Shown in pieces: positions 27,059-34,707 of a stretch of 64,000 nucleotides of DNA. The translations under genes were made by a program, and so were the position numbers. Each line of letters starts with the position of its first letter. Within the stretch, counting starts at the first letter, position 1. The notes under the pieces were generated by a model, which worked only from the letters and a program-made list of their open reading frames with translations, was not told where the DNA came from and made no database searches. This DNA comes from Brevundimonas naejangsanensis (lineage in GTDB: Bacteria > Pseudomonadota > Alphaproteobacteria > Caulobacterales > Caulobacteraceae): positions 421,501 to 485,500 of the forward strand of contig NZ_CP032707.1 of the NCBI RefSeq assembly GCF_003627995.1, given 5' to 3'.

Positions 27059-28015
27059 CTAGACAACCGTAACGCTCATCATCGGCGCAAGATGCAGCCG
27101 CCCTCCCCCCAGGTCCAGCGATACCTCGCGCCCCAGGAAGGCCCCCATGCCCAACAGAGCCTCGGGATAGTTGGGCAGAGGCGCGTCGACGAAGACCGGC
27201 GTGGCCACGTTACGCCACAGGTCGTCGCCGAAGGTGACGGTCCGCGCCCGGATCACCCGCGCCGACGTCACCCCGCCCAGGACGATGCTCGACCCCGGCG
27301 CCTCGGGCCGGCCGTCCAGCAGGCCCGCGCTCTCGGCCGCGCCCTGGCTGAGGGCGATCAGGGCCGAGGCGCCGGTGTCGACCACGGCGCGGACCACCAC
27401 CCCCTCGACCGTGACCTCGGCGACCATGGCGGTGCCGGAGCGCCCCACGCCGATGGAGCGCAGGGCGGGCGACGGCGCGTGGCGCGCCGGGGCGACGAAG
27501 CGTGCGCGGCGGCGCTTCAAGTCCAGGTCCAGAACCGTCTGCATCAACAGGTCCTGCCCCAGGATCAGCGGCGTCCCCAGTCCCTCGGCCACGGCCAGCG
27601 GCCCCAGGTCGAGGATGCCCACCCGCAGGCCCGTCACCGCCATGCCCCCGACCTGCAACGCCAGGGTGACGCCGCGTCCCAGCTGCGGCCGCCCGCCGAC
27701 GCCATAGGCGACCAGCGGCATGTCGAAGAAATCGTCCAGCCCCAGCTCGGCCACCAGGGCGCGGTCGATCACCGAATACTGCGCCCCGCTGTCGATCAGG
27801 GCGGCGACCTCGCGTCCGCCCAGCCGGACCCGCACCGTCGGCGTCAGCGCATCGCCCGCCACGAAGGGCCGCCAGCCGCTGCTCCCGTCCCCAGCGAAGG
27901 CCACCGAGGGGCGGCGCCAGATCAGATGATCCTTCAGCCACAGGCCCCCGGCGACAGCCGAGGTCAGGGCGGCGGCGCGGATCAGGAAGGAGCGGCGTCT
28001 CATTCCCTCTTCCAT
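27059..28015 (-). CDS. Retropepsin-like aspartic protease with two DSG/DTG sites
   Basis: 318 aa. The N terminus MRRRSFLIRAAALTSAVAG resembles a Tat or hydrophobic export signal. Two pepsin-type half-sites follow: AALIDSGAQYSVID near residue 90 and RAVVDTGASALIAL near residue 215, each followed by a hydrophobic-hydrophobic-Gly element (ILGQDLL, LLGMGAFLG). This tandem arrangement suggests one chain forming a complete active site, unlike single-domain retropepsins. An ATG at 28003 is an alternative start. Substrate unknown. Confidence 0.8.
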   Translation of the reverse strand: MEEGMRRRSFLIRAAALTSAVAGGLWLKDHLIWRRPSVAFAGDGSSGWRPFVAGDALTPTVRVRLGGREVAALIDSGAQYSVIDRALVAELGLDDFFDMPLVAYGVGGRPQLGRGVTLALQVGGMAVTGLRVGILDLGPLAVAEGLGTPLILGQDLLMQTVLDLDLKRRRARFVAPARHAPSPALRSIGVGRSGTAMVAEVTVEGVVVRAVVDTGASALIALSQGAAESAGLLDGRPEAPGSSIVLGGVTSARVIRARTVTFGDDLWRNVATPVFVDAPLPNYPEALLGMGAFLGREVSLDLGGGRLHLAPMMSVTVV

Positions 28016-28173
28016 GAACTTCTGCGCGGCGATGCGCCAGCCTCCGTCGCGTCGCGGCCTGGCGAGACTCCGCGCCGCCCCGCGCCAGGCTATTGCGCAA
28101 AACGGCGAAATTGCCTTCGCAGGCGCAAAATAATCATGACGAAGCGCAGGCCAGCGGCTAGAAACGACCCGAT

Positions 28174-29562
28174 ATGCCAGCTTCTCCTGACCGATACCTC
28201 TCGACGCGCGGCGACGCCGCTTCGACCAGCTTCGCCGACGCCCTGCTGCGCGGCATCGCCCCGGACGGCGGCCTCTACATGCCCCAGGCCTGGCCCGCCC
28301 TGCCGGTCGACGCCACCCGCCCGGGCCGCGGCTACGCCGAGATCGCCAAGGCGGCGATGGCGCCCTTCATCGGCGACGCCCTGCCTGCGGGCGCGCTCGA
28401 TCGCGCGCTGGAGCGGCTGGTCCAGGGCTTCGACCATCCGCTGGTGACGCCCCTGGTCGAACTGGAACCCGGCCTGTTCGTGCTGGAGCTGTTCCACGGC
28501 CCGACGGCGGCGTTCAAGGACCTGGCCATGCAGCTGGTCGCCGCCCTGTCGGACGAGGCCCTGGCCGCCACGGGCGAGACCCTGACCCTGCTGACCGCCA
28601 CCAGCGGCGACACCGGCGCCGCCGCCGTGCGCGCCTTTGCGGGCGCCGAACGCATCAAGCTGATCGTGCTGCACCCGCTGGATCGCGTCTCGCCGGTGCA
28701 GCGCAAGCAGATGACGACGGTCGAGGCCGACAACGTGCTGAACCTGGCCGTGCGCGGCGACTTCGACGACTGCCAGCGTCTGGTGAAGGGGCTGCTGGCC
28801 GAGGAGTCCTTGCGCGAACAGGGCCGCCTGTCCTCGGTCAACTCGATCAACTGGGGCCGTCTGGCGGGCCAGATTCCCTACTATGTGTCGGCCACGGCCC
28901 AGCTGGGCCAGGCGGCAACCTTCGTAGTGCCGACCGGCAATTTCGGCGACGCCTTCGCCGGGATCGCCGCCCGCAAGATGGGCCTGCCCGCCGCCGGCTT
29001 CGTCGCCGCCGTCAATCAGAACGACGCCCTGGCCCGGGCGATCAACGACGGCGTCTATGCTCGCCGCCCGGCGGTCGAGAGCGGCAGCGTCTCCATGGAC
29101 GTGCAGGCGCCGTCCAACTTCGAACGCCTGGTCTATGAAGCCTCGGGCCGCGACGCCGAGGCGACCCGCGCCGTGTTCGAGACCTTCGCTCGCGAGGGCT
29201 CCGTCACCCTGTCGTCCGAGCTGCTGGCCGCCCTGCGCGCCGAGGTCTCGGCCGTCTCGGTCGACGAGGCGACGACCAAGGCCGAGATCGCCCATGCCTA
29301 CGCCGCCTGGGGCCGCGTCGTCTGTCCGCACACGGCCGTCGCCCTGGCCGCCGCGCGCCGCCTGGACCGCAACGGCGCGCCCATCGTCGCCCTGTCCACC
29401 GCCCACCCGTCCAAGTTCGGCGCCTTCGTCTCCGACGTGCTGGGCTTCGAGCCCGAGCCCGCCCCCGTCATCCGCGCCCTGGGCGACCGTCCCGAGCGGC
29501 TGACGGTGATCGAGAACACGCCCGAGGCGGCCCTGGCGGCGGTGAAGGGGTTCGCGGGGTAA
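28174..29562 (+). CDS. thrC: Threonine synthase
   Basis: Converts O-phosphohomoserine to threonine with PLP. 462 aa, the longer bacterial/fungal class. The start YLSTRGDAASTSFADALLRG is diagnostic, the PLP Lys lies in FHGPTAAFKDLAMQ and the phosphate-binding loop in PTGNFGDAFAG. It is about 1.8 kb from thrB and the aspartokinase-homoserine dehydrogenase fusion, on the other strand, so the thr pathway is clustered but not one operon. Confidence 0.96.
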   Translation: MPASPDRYLSTRGDAASTSFADALLRGIAPDGGLYMPQAWPALPVDATRPGRGYAEIAKAAMAPFIGDALPAGALDRALERLVQGFDHPLVTPLVELEPGLFVLELFHGPTAAFKDLAMQLVAALSDEALAATGETLTLLTATSGDTGAAAVRAFAGAERIKLIVLHPLDRVSPVQRKQMTTVEADNVLNLAVRGDFDDCQRLVKGLLAEESLREQGRLSSVNSINWGRLAGQIPYYVSATAQLGQAATFVVPTGNFGDAFAGIAARKMGLPAAGFVAAVNQNDALARAINDGVYARRPAVESGSVSMDVQAPSNFERLVYEASGRDAEATRAVFETFAREGSVTLSSELLAALRAEVSAVSVDEATTKAEIAHAYAAWGRVVCPHTAVALAAARRLDRNGAPIVALSTAHPSKFGAFVSDVLGFEPEPAPVIRALGDRPERLTVIENTPEAALAAVKGFAG

Positions 29563-29577
29563 GGCTCCCCGGCGGCG

Positions 29578-30528
29578 TCATCCCACCCGTCGCGGATGAC
29601 GCGGGCGCCCCTCCTCGCATTCCAGCGCCGCCCGACCCCACCCGCCCAGGTCGGCGGCGGCCGCATAGGTGGTTTCAAGAAACACGCCCAGAGCCGCGTC
29701 GGGATCGGCCGCCGTCCTGACGGCCTCATAGGGCAGGATGAACTCCCCGAGCGCCGCATCCCAGCGAGCCTCGGCCGGCGCGACCGCCGCTGTGTCGAAG
29801 CCCGGCGGCGCGGGATAGGTGTCGGCGTAGAAGGCCGGCGCCTGACCGGGATCGCCGGGCCAGAAACCCGCGCTGGACACCTCATGGGAATAGGCCTCGC
29901 GCGTGACGGCGTCGGGCAGGTTCGGAAACCCGCCCGGATGCAGCGGCGCCCGCCGCCCCGAGAACCGGGTCACGGCCAGATCGAACCCGCCCCAGAACAG
30001 CTGGACGGGGCTGCATTTCCCCAGGAACCGGGTGCGGAACCGGTTGAAGACGCGATCGACCTGCACCAGGGCGCGCCAGTAGTCCCGCGCGACCTCCGGA
30101 TCATAAAGGCGATGCCGCCGGTCCTCCGGAAAGGGCGTCGCCTCGGCCATCTCGTCCGGCGTCAGGTCGATGCGGCACGCGACGCCCAGCCCCGCCAGCG
30201 CCACCATGACCTGGGCGTAGAAGTCCGCCACGGCTCCGGGCTTGAGCGCGACGCGGCGCTCGCCGCCGTCGCTGACGCGGATGACGAGGGTTCCGGCGAT
30301 GAAGTCGAACTCCATCTCGAAGTCCACCGCGCCGTGCGGAATGAGCCCGGTCGACAGCCCCCGCGCGGTCACCCCCAGCGTCACGTGCCAGCCGTGGTTG
30401 AGCCAGGGCGTCTGCGACAGCCGCACCTTGCCGACGATCTGCGCCCACAGCTGCAAGGTCTCCACCGTCGGCCAGAGCGCCGAGGGCTGCAGTTCGGGCC
30501 ATGTCAGTGCGTTGTCGTCGGGCGCCAT
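29578..30528 (-). CDS. DUF5996 family protein
   Basis: 316 aa, cytoplasmic. WPELQPSALWPTVETLQLWAQ near the start, SQTPWLNHGWHVTL, and FWGGFDLAVTRFSGRRAP are characteristic of DUF5996. No catalytic assignment is known to me. Start MAPDDNAL at 30528. It is convergent with thrC (15-bp gap). Confidence 0.8.
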   Translation of the reverse strand: MAPDDNALTWPELQPSALWPTVETLQLWAQIVGKVRLSQTPWLNHGWHVTLGVTARGLSTGLIPHGAVDFEMEFDFIAGTLVIRVSDGGERRVALKPGAVADFYAQVMVALAGLGVACRIDLTPDEMAEATPFPEDRRHRLYDPEVARDYWRALVQVDRVFNRFRTRFLGKCSPVQLFWGGFDLAVTRFSGRRAPLHPGGFPNLPDAVTREAYSHEVSSAGFWPGDPGQAPAFYADTYPAPPGFDTAAVAPAEARWDAALGEFILPYEAVRTAADPDAALGVFLETTYAAAADLGGWGRAALECEEGRPRHPRRVG

Positions 30529-30609
30529 CGGAAGCCTCCTCGCCTGCCCCTCCCTCAAAACCCCGCGCGGCGAGATCGTTGCATCAGGGCTGGAAGCGGA
30601 CCTAGTGAG

Positions 30610-30639
30610 GGACAGCTATGGGTGGATAGCGGACCTTGG
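30610..30639 (-). repeat. GTCCGC repeat next to orphan gene (copy 1)
   Basis: Minus strand reads AAGGTCCGCTATCCACCCAT followed by AGCTGTCC. It belongs to a degenerate family with the form TGTCCGCT-N4-ACCC-N4-GCGGACGTT. It lies 41 bp before the orphan gene at 30681. Confidence 0.55.
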
Positions 30640-30680
30640 CTTTGTCATGCTGATGCTCTCGCGTAACGGGAGCACTCACC

Positions 30681-31139
30681 ATGGATCATAAGAGAGACTT
30701 AGCTGTTCCGTGGGTGCCACTTCCGGATATCCCTCAGTCGCCATGCGGGATCGAAGTGGACGCCGCGCCGGGATGGGTGACGGTTCGTGCTGTGTATTCG
30801 TTCTACGGCGGCGACCGCGATTTGATCATCGAGATGCGTTCGTTAGTCGCGAGCCTCTTTGATGAAGCTGCTTCGCCGCTCGTCGATTTCTCCCGGGGCT
30901 ACCCGAAGCTCACCGATCCTCGTTGGCCGCGTCACTGGTGGCCACTCATGAAGGTTGAGAACTCTAGTTGGCTGGTTGAAAACCGTGCACGCCTGTTCGA
31001 AGATATTGCGTATGAACACATTCGAATAGTCTCGGACGATGGCACCTTCGATGCGATCGTTGAGCAAGCGCCGGACAATGTGCAGTGGGTTCCAGGCAAG
31101 GGCGCTTCGTTTTACACGCCTTCCTACCGATCAAAATGA
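30681..31139 (+). CDS. Orphan hypothetical protein
   Basis: 152-aa soluble protein, start MDHKRDLAVPWVPLPDIP, rich in Trp (WPRHWWPLMK) and acidic residues, with no signal peptide or membrane segment. No family recognised. Base composition is clearly less GC-rich and codons end in A/T more often than in its neighbours, and the gene is bracketed by GTCCGC repeats at 30610 and 31321, so recent acquisition is plausible. Confidence 0.55.
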   Translation: MDHKRDLAVPWVPLPDIPQSPCGIEVDAAPGWVTVRAVYSFYGGDRDLIIEMRSLVASLFDEAASPLVDFSRGYPKLTDPRWPRHWWPLMKVENSSWLVENRARLFEDIAYEHIRIVSDDGTFDAIVEQAPDNVQWVPGKGASFYTPSYRSK

Positions 31140-31374
31140 GGCCTTGGCACAATCGACAATTCTGTTAGGGGGCGCATCGGTCGTCCGCCATAGCCCTAGA
31201 GCGAACAGTTCTGCGGCGGTCAGACAGCAGCACACTGAACGTCAGCGAGGGGGCGGAGCGGTCATCGATACCGAAGCCCGAAGCGGACATCGGCGGTTGG
31301 GCCCAAGAGCGGCTCCGCTGCAGTTCCGCTAAGGGTCGAAAGCAGTCTCTCGCCTCAATGCGAAAAGCCGCCCC
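31140..31374. other. Non-coding gap after the orphan gene
   Basis: 235 bp without a convincing gene. It holds a copy of the GTCCGC repeat at 31321-31350 and a shorter AAGCGGACATCGG at 31280-31292. Composition is similar to the orphan gene. Confidence 0.4.
31321..31350 (-). repeat. GTCCGC repeat next to orphan gene (copy 2)
   Basis: Minus strand reads ACTGCTTTCGACCCTTAGCG followed by GAACTG; compare TGTCCGCTTTCGACCC and GCGGAC in the consensus. Degenerate. Confidence 0.5.
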
Positions 31375-32337
31375 TCATACCGCCTCCGCCGCCTTCCAGT
31401 AGTCCAGCCGCCGGAAGAAGGGCGCCGGGTCCTTGGGCGTGACCAGGTTGGCCGGGTCGTGGAACAGGCGGTCGTGCAGGCGCGTCAGGGTGAAGCGCAC
31501 CGCCGCCGCCGCGCCGAGCTCCGGCAGGGCTTCGCGCTCGGCGTCCGACAGGGGCCGCACCGACTCATAGCCCTTCTGGAAGGCGCGAAGGGCCGACGGC
31601 AGGGGCCGTCCCTCGGCGTCGAAGCCCCAGGCGCTCAGCGCGATGGCCAGGTCGTAGGCCAGCACGTCGACGCAGGCGAAATAGAAGTCGATCACCCCGC
31701 CCACGTCCGTCGCCCCATGCTCGTTCGTCGCGAACAGGACGTTGTCGGGGAAATAGTCGGCGTGGATCGGCCCGCGCGGCAAGGTGGGGTCGCTCCACGG
31801 CCGGGCCAGGTCGGGCAGCAGGCGCTGCATCTGGTCCAGCATTCGCCGGTCCTCGCCCTTGGCGGCCATATCGCAGCGCGCGGCCAGCTCGGCCCAGGCG
31901 CGCGGCCCGACCGGGTTGTCGCGCACGCCCTCATAGTCGGCGGCGTCCAGGTGCAGCAGGGCCAGGACCTGGCCCGCGCGATACTGGTCCTTGTCCGTCG
32001 GTTGACGCTTCCAGGCGCCGGGCGTCCATTCCACGAGGGCGGCGGCGCGGCCGTTCAGGCGGCCGATCACCTGGCCTTCCCGGTCCGCGACCGGCGCGGG
32101 CGTGGGGAAGCCTTGCGCCGCCAGACGCCCCGTGAGGCCCAGGCAGAACGGCAGAGCCGAGGGGTCCGTCCGCCCCTCGAACAGGGTCAGGACATAGGCG
32201 CCCCGATCCGTCACCAGGCGATAGTTGGTGTTCTCGACCCCCTCGGCGATCGGGGTCAGTTCGACCAGGCCGCCGAGAGGGTAGCGCATGAGATAGTCGG
32301 CGGCCTGCTGCGGCGTGACGGGCGTGAAGACGGCCAT
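31375..32337 (-). CDS. thrB: Homoserine kinase
   Basis: 320-aa kinase of the aminoglycoside phosphotransferase fold (ThrB2 type), phosphorylating homoserine for threonine synthesis. Start MAVFTPVTPQQAADYLMRYP; ENTNYRLVTDRGAYVLTLFE carries the nucleotide-binding strand, PIHADYFPDNVLF the catalytic Asp loop, and GVIDFYFACVDVLAYDLAIAL the Mg-binding Asp. It starts 2 bp after the aspartokinase-homoserine dehydrogenase gene and is certainly in the same operon, behind the Thr attenuator. Confidence 0.95.
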   Translation of the reverse strand: MAVFTPVTPQQAADYLMRYPLGGLVELTPIAEGVENTNYRLVTDRGAYVLTLFEGRTDPSALPFCLGLTGRLAAQGFPTPAPVADREGQVIGRLNGRAAALVEWTPGAWKRQPTDKDQYRAGQVLALLHLDAADYEGVRDNPVGPRAWAELAARCDMAAKGEDRRMLDQMQRLLPDLARPWSDPTLPRGPIHADYFPDNVLFATNEHGATDVGGVIDFYFACVDVLAYDLAIALSAWGFDAEGRPLPSALRAFQKGYESVRPLSDAEREALPELGAAAAVRFTLTRLHDRLFHDPANLVTPKDPAPFFRRLDYWKAAEAV

Positions 32338-32339
32338 GA

Positions 32340-34073
32340 CTAGACAAGCTCCGCGGCGGCGCGTCGGGCGCGCATGACGTCGGCCACGTCGGCCAGGACG
32401 CTCTCGGTCGTGGCCCAGCGCCCGGCGCCGCGCCCCTTGCACGTCCACACCCGGCCGTCCTGACCATAGACCTTCAAGGCGTTGCGCTCTCCGTTCAGGG
32501 AGAGGAAGAGCGCGTCTTCCAGTTCGCCGTCAAGGCGCACCGAGGCGTCCAGCCCGCCGTCGCGGTCGAAGCAGGCGCCGATCTGGCGCACCGGCGCCTC
32601 GCCCAGGGGCGTCTCGGCGGCCAGGACGTCGCGCGGCAGGTCGTCGGGCGAGCGGCCGAAGGCCTCGAAGGACAGCAGCTTGACCTTGGCGGCGGCGTCG
32701 AAGCCTTCCAGGTCCGAGGACGGGTCCTCCTCGGCGAAGCCCGCGGCGCGGGCGTCGGCCAGGGCGTCGCCGAAGGTCGCCCCGGCGCCCAGGCGCTCGA
32801 GCATGAAGTTGACCGTGCCGTTCAGCACCGCCTCGAAACCGGCCACCGGACCGGCGGCGCGGGCGGCGCGCAGCGTCTCGATCATCGGCGAGCCGCCGCC
32901 GACCGAGGCCGACCAGGCGACGCGGCAACCGTTGGCGTCAGCCAGGGCCTGAAGCCCCTTGGGATCGCGGGCCACGGCCTGCTTGTTGGCGCTGACCACG
33001 TCGCAGCCGGCCTCGAGCGCGCGGCGGATCAGGGCGTGGCCCGCCTCGCCCTCGGACAGGGCCTCCAGCAGCAGGTCCGGCTTCTTGGCCAGCACGGCGT
33101 CGACGTCGTTGGTGAACAGGTCGGCCGGGGCGGCGACGTCACGTTTCTTCTTAGGATCGCGCACCAGGACGGCGACCACCTCGAAGCGGCTATCGGGCAG
33201 CAGGCGGCTGAGCAGGCCCCCGCCCACCACGCCGCAGCCGGCCACGGCCACCTTCAGCGGCGCCGGGACCTGGACCGGGCCGGGAGGGGCGCCGCGCTCG
33301 CCCACCACCGTGCCCTCGGCGCGGCCCAGGGCGGCCACCTCGATCTCGACGCCGCGCGCCTGGGCCAGGTCGATGGCGTCGTGCTGGACCAGGGCGCCGC
33401 CGACCTGGCGGGCCGTGTCCCAGCAGGCGCGGCGATAGCGTTGCGGCGTGCCCGCGCTGGAGGCCGGGTCGCGGTCGTAGAGGCCGTCCACGTCCTTGAC
33501 CAGGCGCACCCGCTTCAAGCCCAGCTCGGCGGCCAGGACCACCGCCGTCAGGTCCGACCCGCCCCGGCCCAGCAGGGCCACGCGGCCGTTGCCGCGCACC
33601 GCGCCGAAGCCCGGCACCACGACAACCTCATGCTCGGCCAGGGCCTGATGCAGGCGCTCGCCCTTCAGCCCGACCGGGCGGGCGTGCTGGCTCGGGCCTT
33701 CCGCCACGATGCCCAGTTCGCGCACCGACAGGCCGACGGCGTCCAGCCCCACCCGGTCGCAGGCGACGGCGACCAGGGCGGCGGCCTTCTCCTCGCCCAG
33801 GACGACATAGGCGGGCAGCAGTTCGTTCTCGTGATCCAGGCCCAGGCCGCGGGCCTCGGCCAGCAGTTGGTCCGTCTGGCCGGCCAGGGCCGAGACCACC
33901 GCCACCACCTTACGCCCGGCGCGGACGTGGCCGTAGATCTCGCTGGCGACGGCGGGCGCCTGGGCGGCGTCGCGCAGGACCGAGGAGCCGAACTTCAGCA
34001 CCACGACATCGGCGGCGGGGGCGGCCGCAACGGGTTTCGACTGATCGGCGACGAGGGCGAGAGAGGCGGACAT
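32340..34073 (-). CDS. hom: Aspartokinase-homoserine dehydrogenase fusion without ACT domains
   Basis: 577 aa. Residues about 22-265 are an aspartokinase-type amino-acid kinase domain (VVLKFGSSVLRD, GRGGSDLTAVVLAAELG, LVKDVDGLYDRDP). Residues about 273-577 are homoserine dehydrogenase (Rossmann VAVAGCGVVGGGLL at 275-288, SANKQAVA, SVGGGSPMIETLR, DLEGFDAAAKVKLLS). E. coli ThrA and MetL have two ACT domains between these parts; here only about 8 residues separate them and no C-terminal ACT follows, so allosteric threonine control looks absent. Whether the kinase half is active is uncertain: KFGGTSV is KFGSSV here. Start MSASLALV at 34073. First gene behind the Thr leader. Confidence 0.88.
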   Translation of the reverse strand: MSASLALVADQSKPVAAAPAADVVVLKFGSSVLRDAAQAPAVASEIYGHVRAGRKVVAVVSALAGQTDQLLAEARGLGLDHENELLPAYVVLGEEKAAALVAVACDRVGLDAVGLSVRELGIVAEGPSQHARPVGLKGERLHQALAEHEVVVVPGFGAVRGNGRVALLGRGGSDLTAVVLAAELGLKRVRLVKDVDGLYDRDPASSAGTPQRYRRACWDTARQVGGALVQHDAIDLAQARGVEIEVAALGRAEGTVVGERGAPPGPVQVPAPLKVAVAGCGVVGGGLLSRLLPDSRFEVVAVLVRDPKKKRDVAAPADLFTNDVDAVLAKKPDLLLEALSEGEAGHALIRRALEAGCDVVSANKQAVARDPKGLQALADANGCRVAWSASVGGGSPMIETLRAARAAGPVAGFEAVLNGTVNFMLERLGAGATFGDALADARAAGFAEEDPSSDLEGFDAAAKVKLLSFEAFGRSPDDLPRDVLAAETPLGEAPVRQIGACFDRDGGLDASVRLDGELEDALFLSLNGERNALKVYGQDGRVWTCKGRGAGRWATTESVLADVADVMRARRAAAELV

Positions 34074-34128
34074 GGAGCAGTTCCTGAAGGCTGGGTGTCG
34101 GGGAGAGGAAGGTTGGGTTCGGGCCAAG

Positions 34129-34158
34129 AAAAAACCCCGCCCGGGGGTCCGGGCGGGG
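34129..34158 (-). terminator. Attenuator terminator of the thr leader
   Basis: Minus strand: CCCCGCCCGG (34158-34149), loop ACCC, CCGGGCGGGG (34144-34135), then six T. A perfect 10-bp GC stem with a T-run, 55 bp before the hom start codon and 37 bp after the leader peptide stop. An intrinsic terminator in this position, before a structural gene, indicates transcription attenuation. Confidence 0.92.
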
Positions 34159-34195
34159 TGATCGGTTCTTGCGTGTCTCGCCTAGACGGCGCGCA

Positions 34196-34297
34196 TCATC
34201 CGGTCCCCGCCCGCAAGGGCATGGTGGTGGTACCGGTGGTGGTAATCATGGACGCGAAGAGACCCGTCGCCGAGGCGGCGAGCGCGGTCATCTGCAT
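34196..34297 (-). CDS. thrL: Threonine-rich leader peptide (thrL analogue)
   Basis: 33-aa frame on the minus strand starting MQMTALAASATG, ending with M-I-T-T-T-G-T-T-T-M-P-L-R-A-G-T-G and a TGA at 34196. Six ACC Thr codons fall within seven positions, preceded by one Ile codon, and the product of the downstream operon is threonine. The last codons contain GGGCGGGG (34212-34205), complementary to the 5' arm of the terminator (CCCCGCCC), providing an antiterminator. The bases around the Thr codons (GGTACC context) can in turn pair with GGGACCGG. A shorter start at 34249 is possible; no strong ribosome binding site is visible at either. A TTGACG at 34379-34374 could be the -35 box. Confidence 0.8.
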   Translation of the reverse strand: MQMTALAASATGLFASMITTTGTTTMPLRAGTG

Positions 34298-34475
34298 GCT
34301 GGCGAGGCGGTGAAGCACAGGCGGCGTCCGGTTGAAAAATCGTGCCCCAAGGGTGGGACACGGCGCCGCGCTGCGTCAACCCCCGTCAGAAAGAATTTTT
34401 CACAGCAACGCTTTGCATGGCCGTTTTCGCCGACATTTGGCGGTCACCTCAGCGAAACGGGGTGAAATTTTTCGC

Positions 34476-34505
34476 TTGACCGGCGCTCTTCGCAACCGCA
34501 CCGTA
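34476..34505 (+). promoter_or_regulatory. Candidate promoter of the metX-metB operon
   Basis: TTGACC at 34476-34481 and a weak ACCGTA about 18 bp downstream would start RNA near 34511, exactly where the SAM riboswitch P1 stem begins. Same style as the gcv promoter candidate. Confidence 0.4.
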
Positions 34506-34510
34506 AGCTC

Positions 34511-34622
34511 ACTCATCAAGACCGGCTGAGGGATTAGGCCCTTTGACGCCGGGGCAACCATCGGGTTCCGCCCGAAACGGTGCCAACTCCTGCGGGGCCC
34601 TTTCGGGCCGCGAGAGATGAGT
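34511..34622 (+). ncRNA. SAM riboswitch (S-box type)
   Basis: Leader of metX. P1 is ACTCATC (34511-34517) pairing with GATGAGT (34616-34622). Inside, the class hallmarks appear in order: AAGACCGGCTGAGGGATTAGG, then CCCTTTGACGCCGGGGCAACC, then ACGGTGCCAACTCCTGCGGG, then CGAGAGATGAG. These match the SAM-I/S-box architecture of a four-way junction with a kink-turn. S-adenosylmethionine binding would repress the methionine genes. About 86 nt separate it from the metX start codon. Confidence 0.88.
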
Positions 34623-34707
34623 GGAGCGTCGACGAGGCGACGCGCCACGGGTCTGTCACTGCATGGGTTTCGGGGTGAGCCGGAACCGCGCGTGATTGTT
34701 GAGACCC

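Noticed and set aside
32482..34313. Frames opposite the aspartokinase-homoserine dehydrogenase gene
   Set aside because: Low-complexity Ser/Ala/Arg or His/Gln/Gly sequences mirroring the coding strand.
34182..34379. His-rich frame over the thr leader
   Set aside because: Shares the ACC-repeat DNA in another frame (CAC codons), but the downstream operon makes threonine and the complementary attenuator segments fit the Thr frame's stop position.
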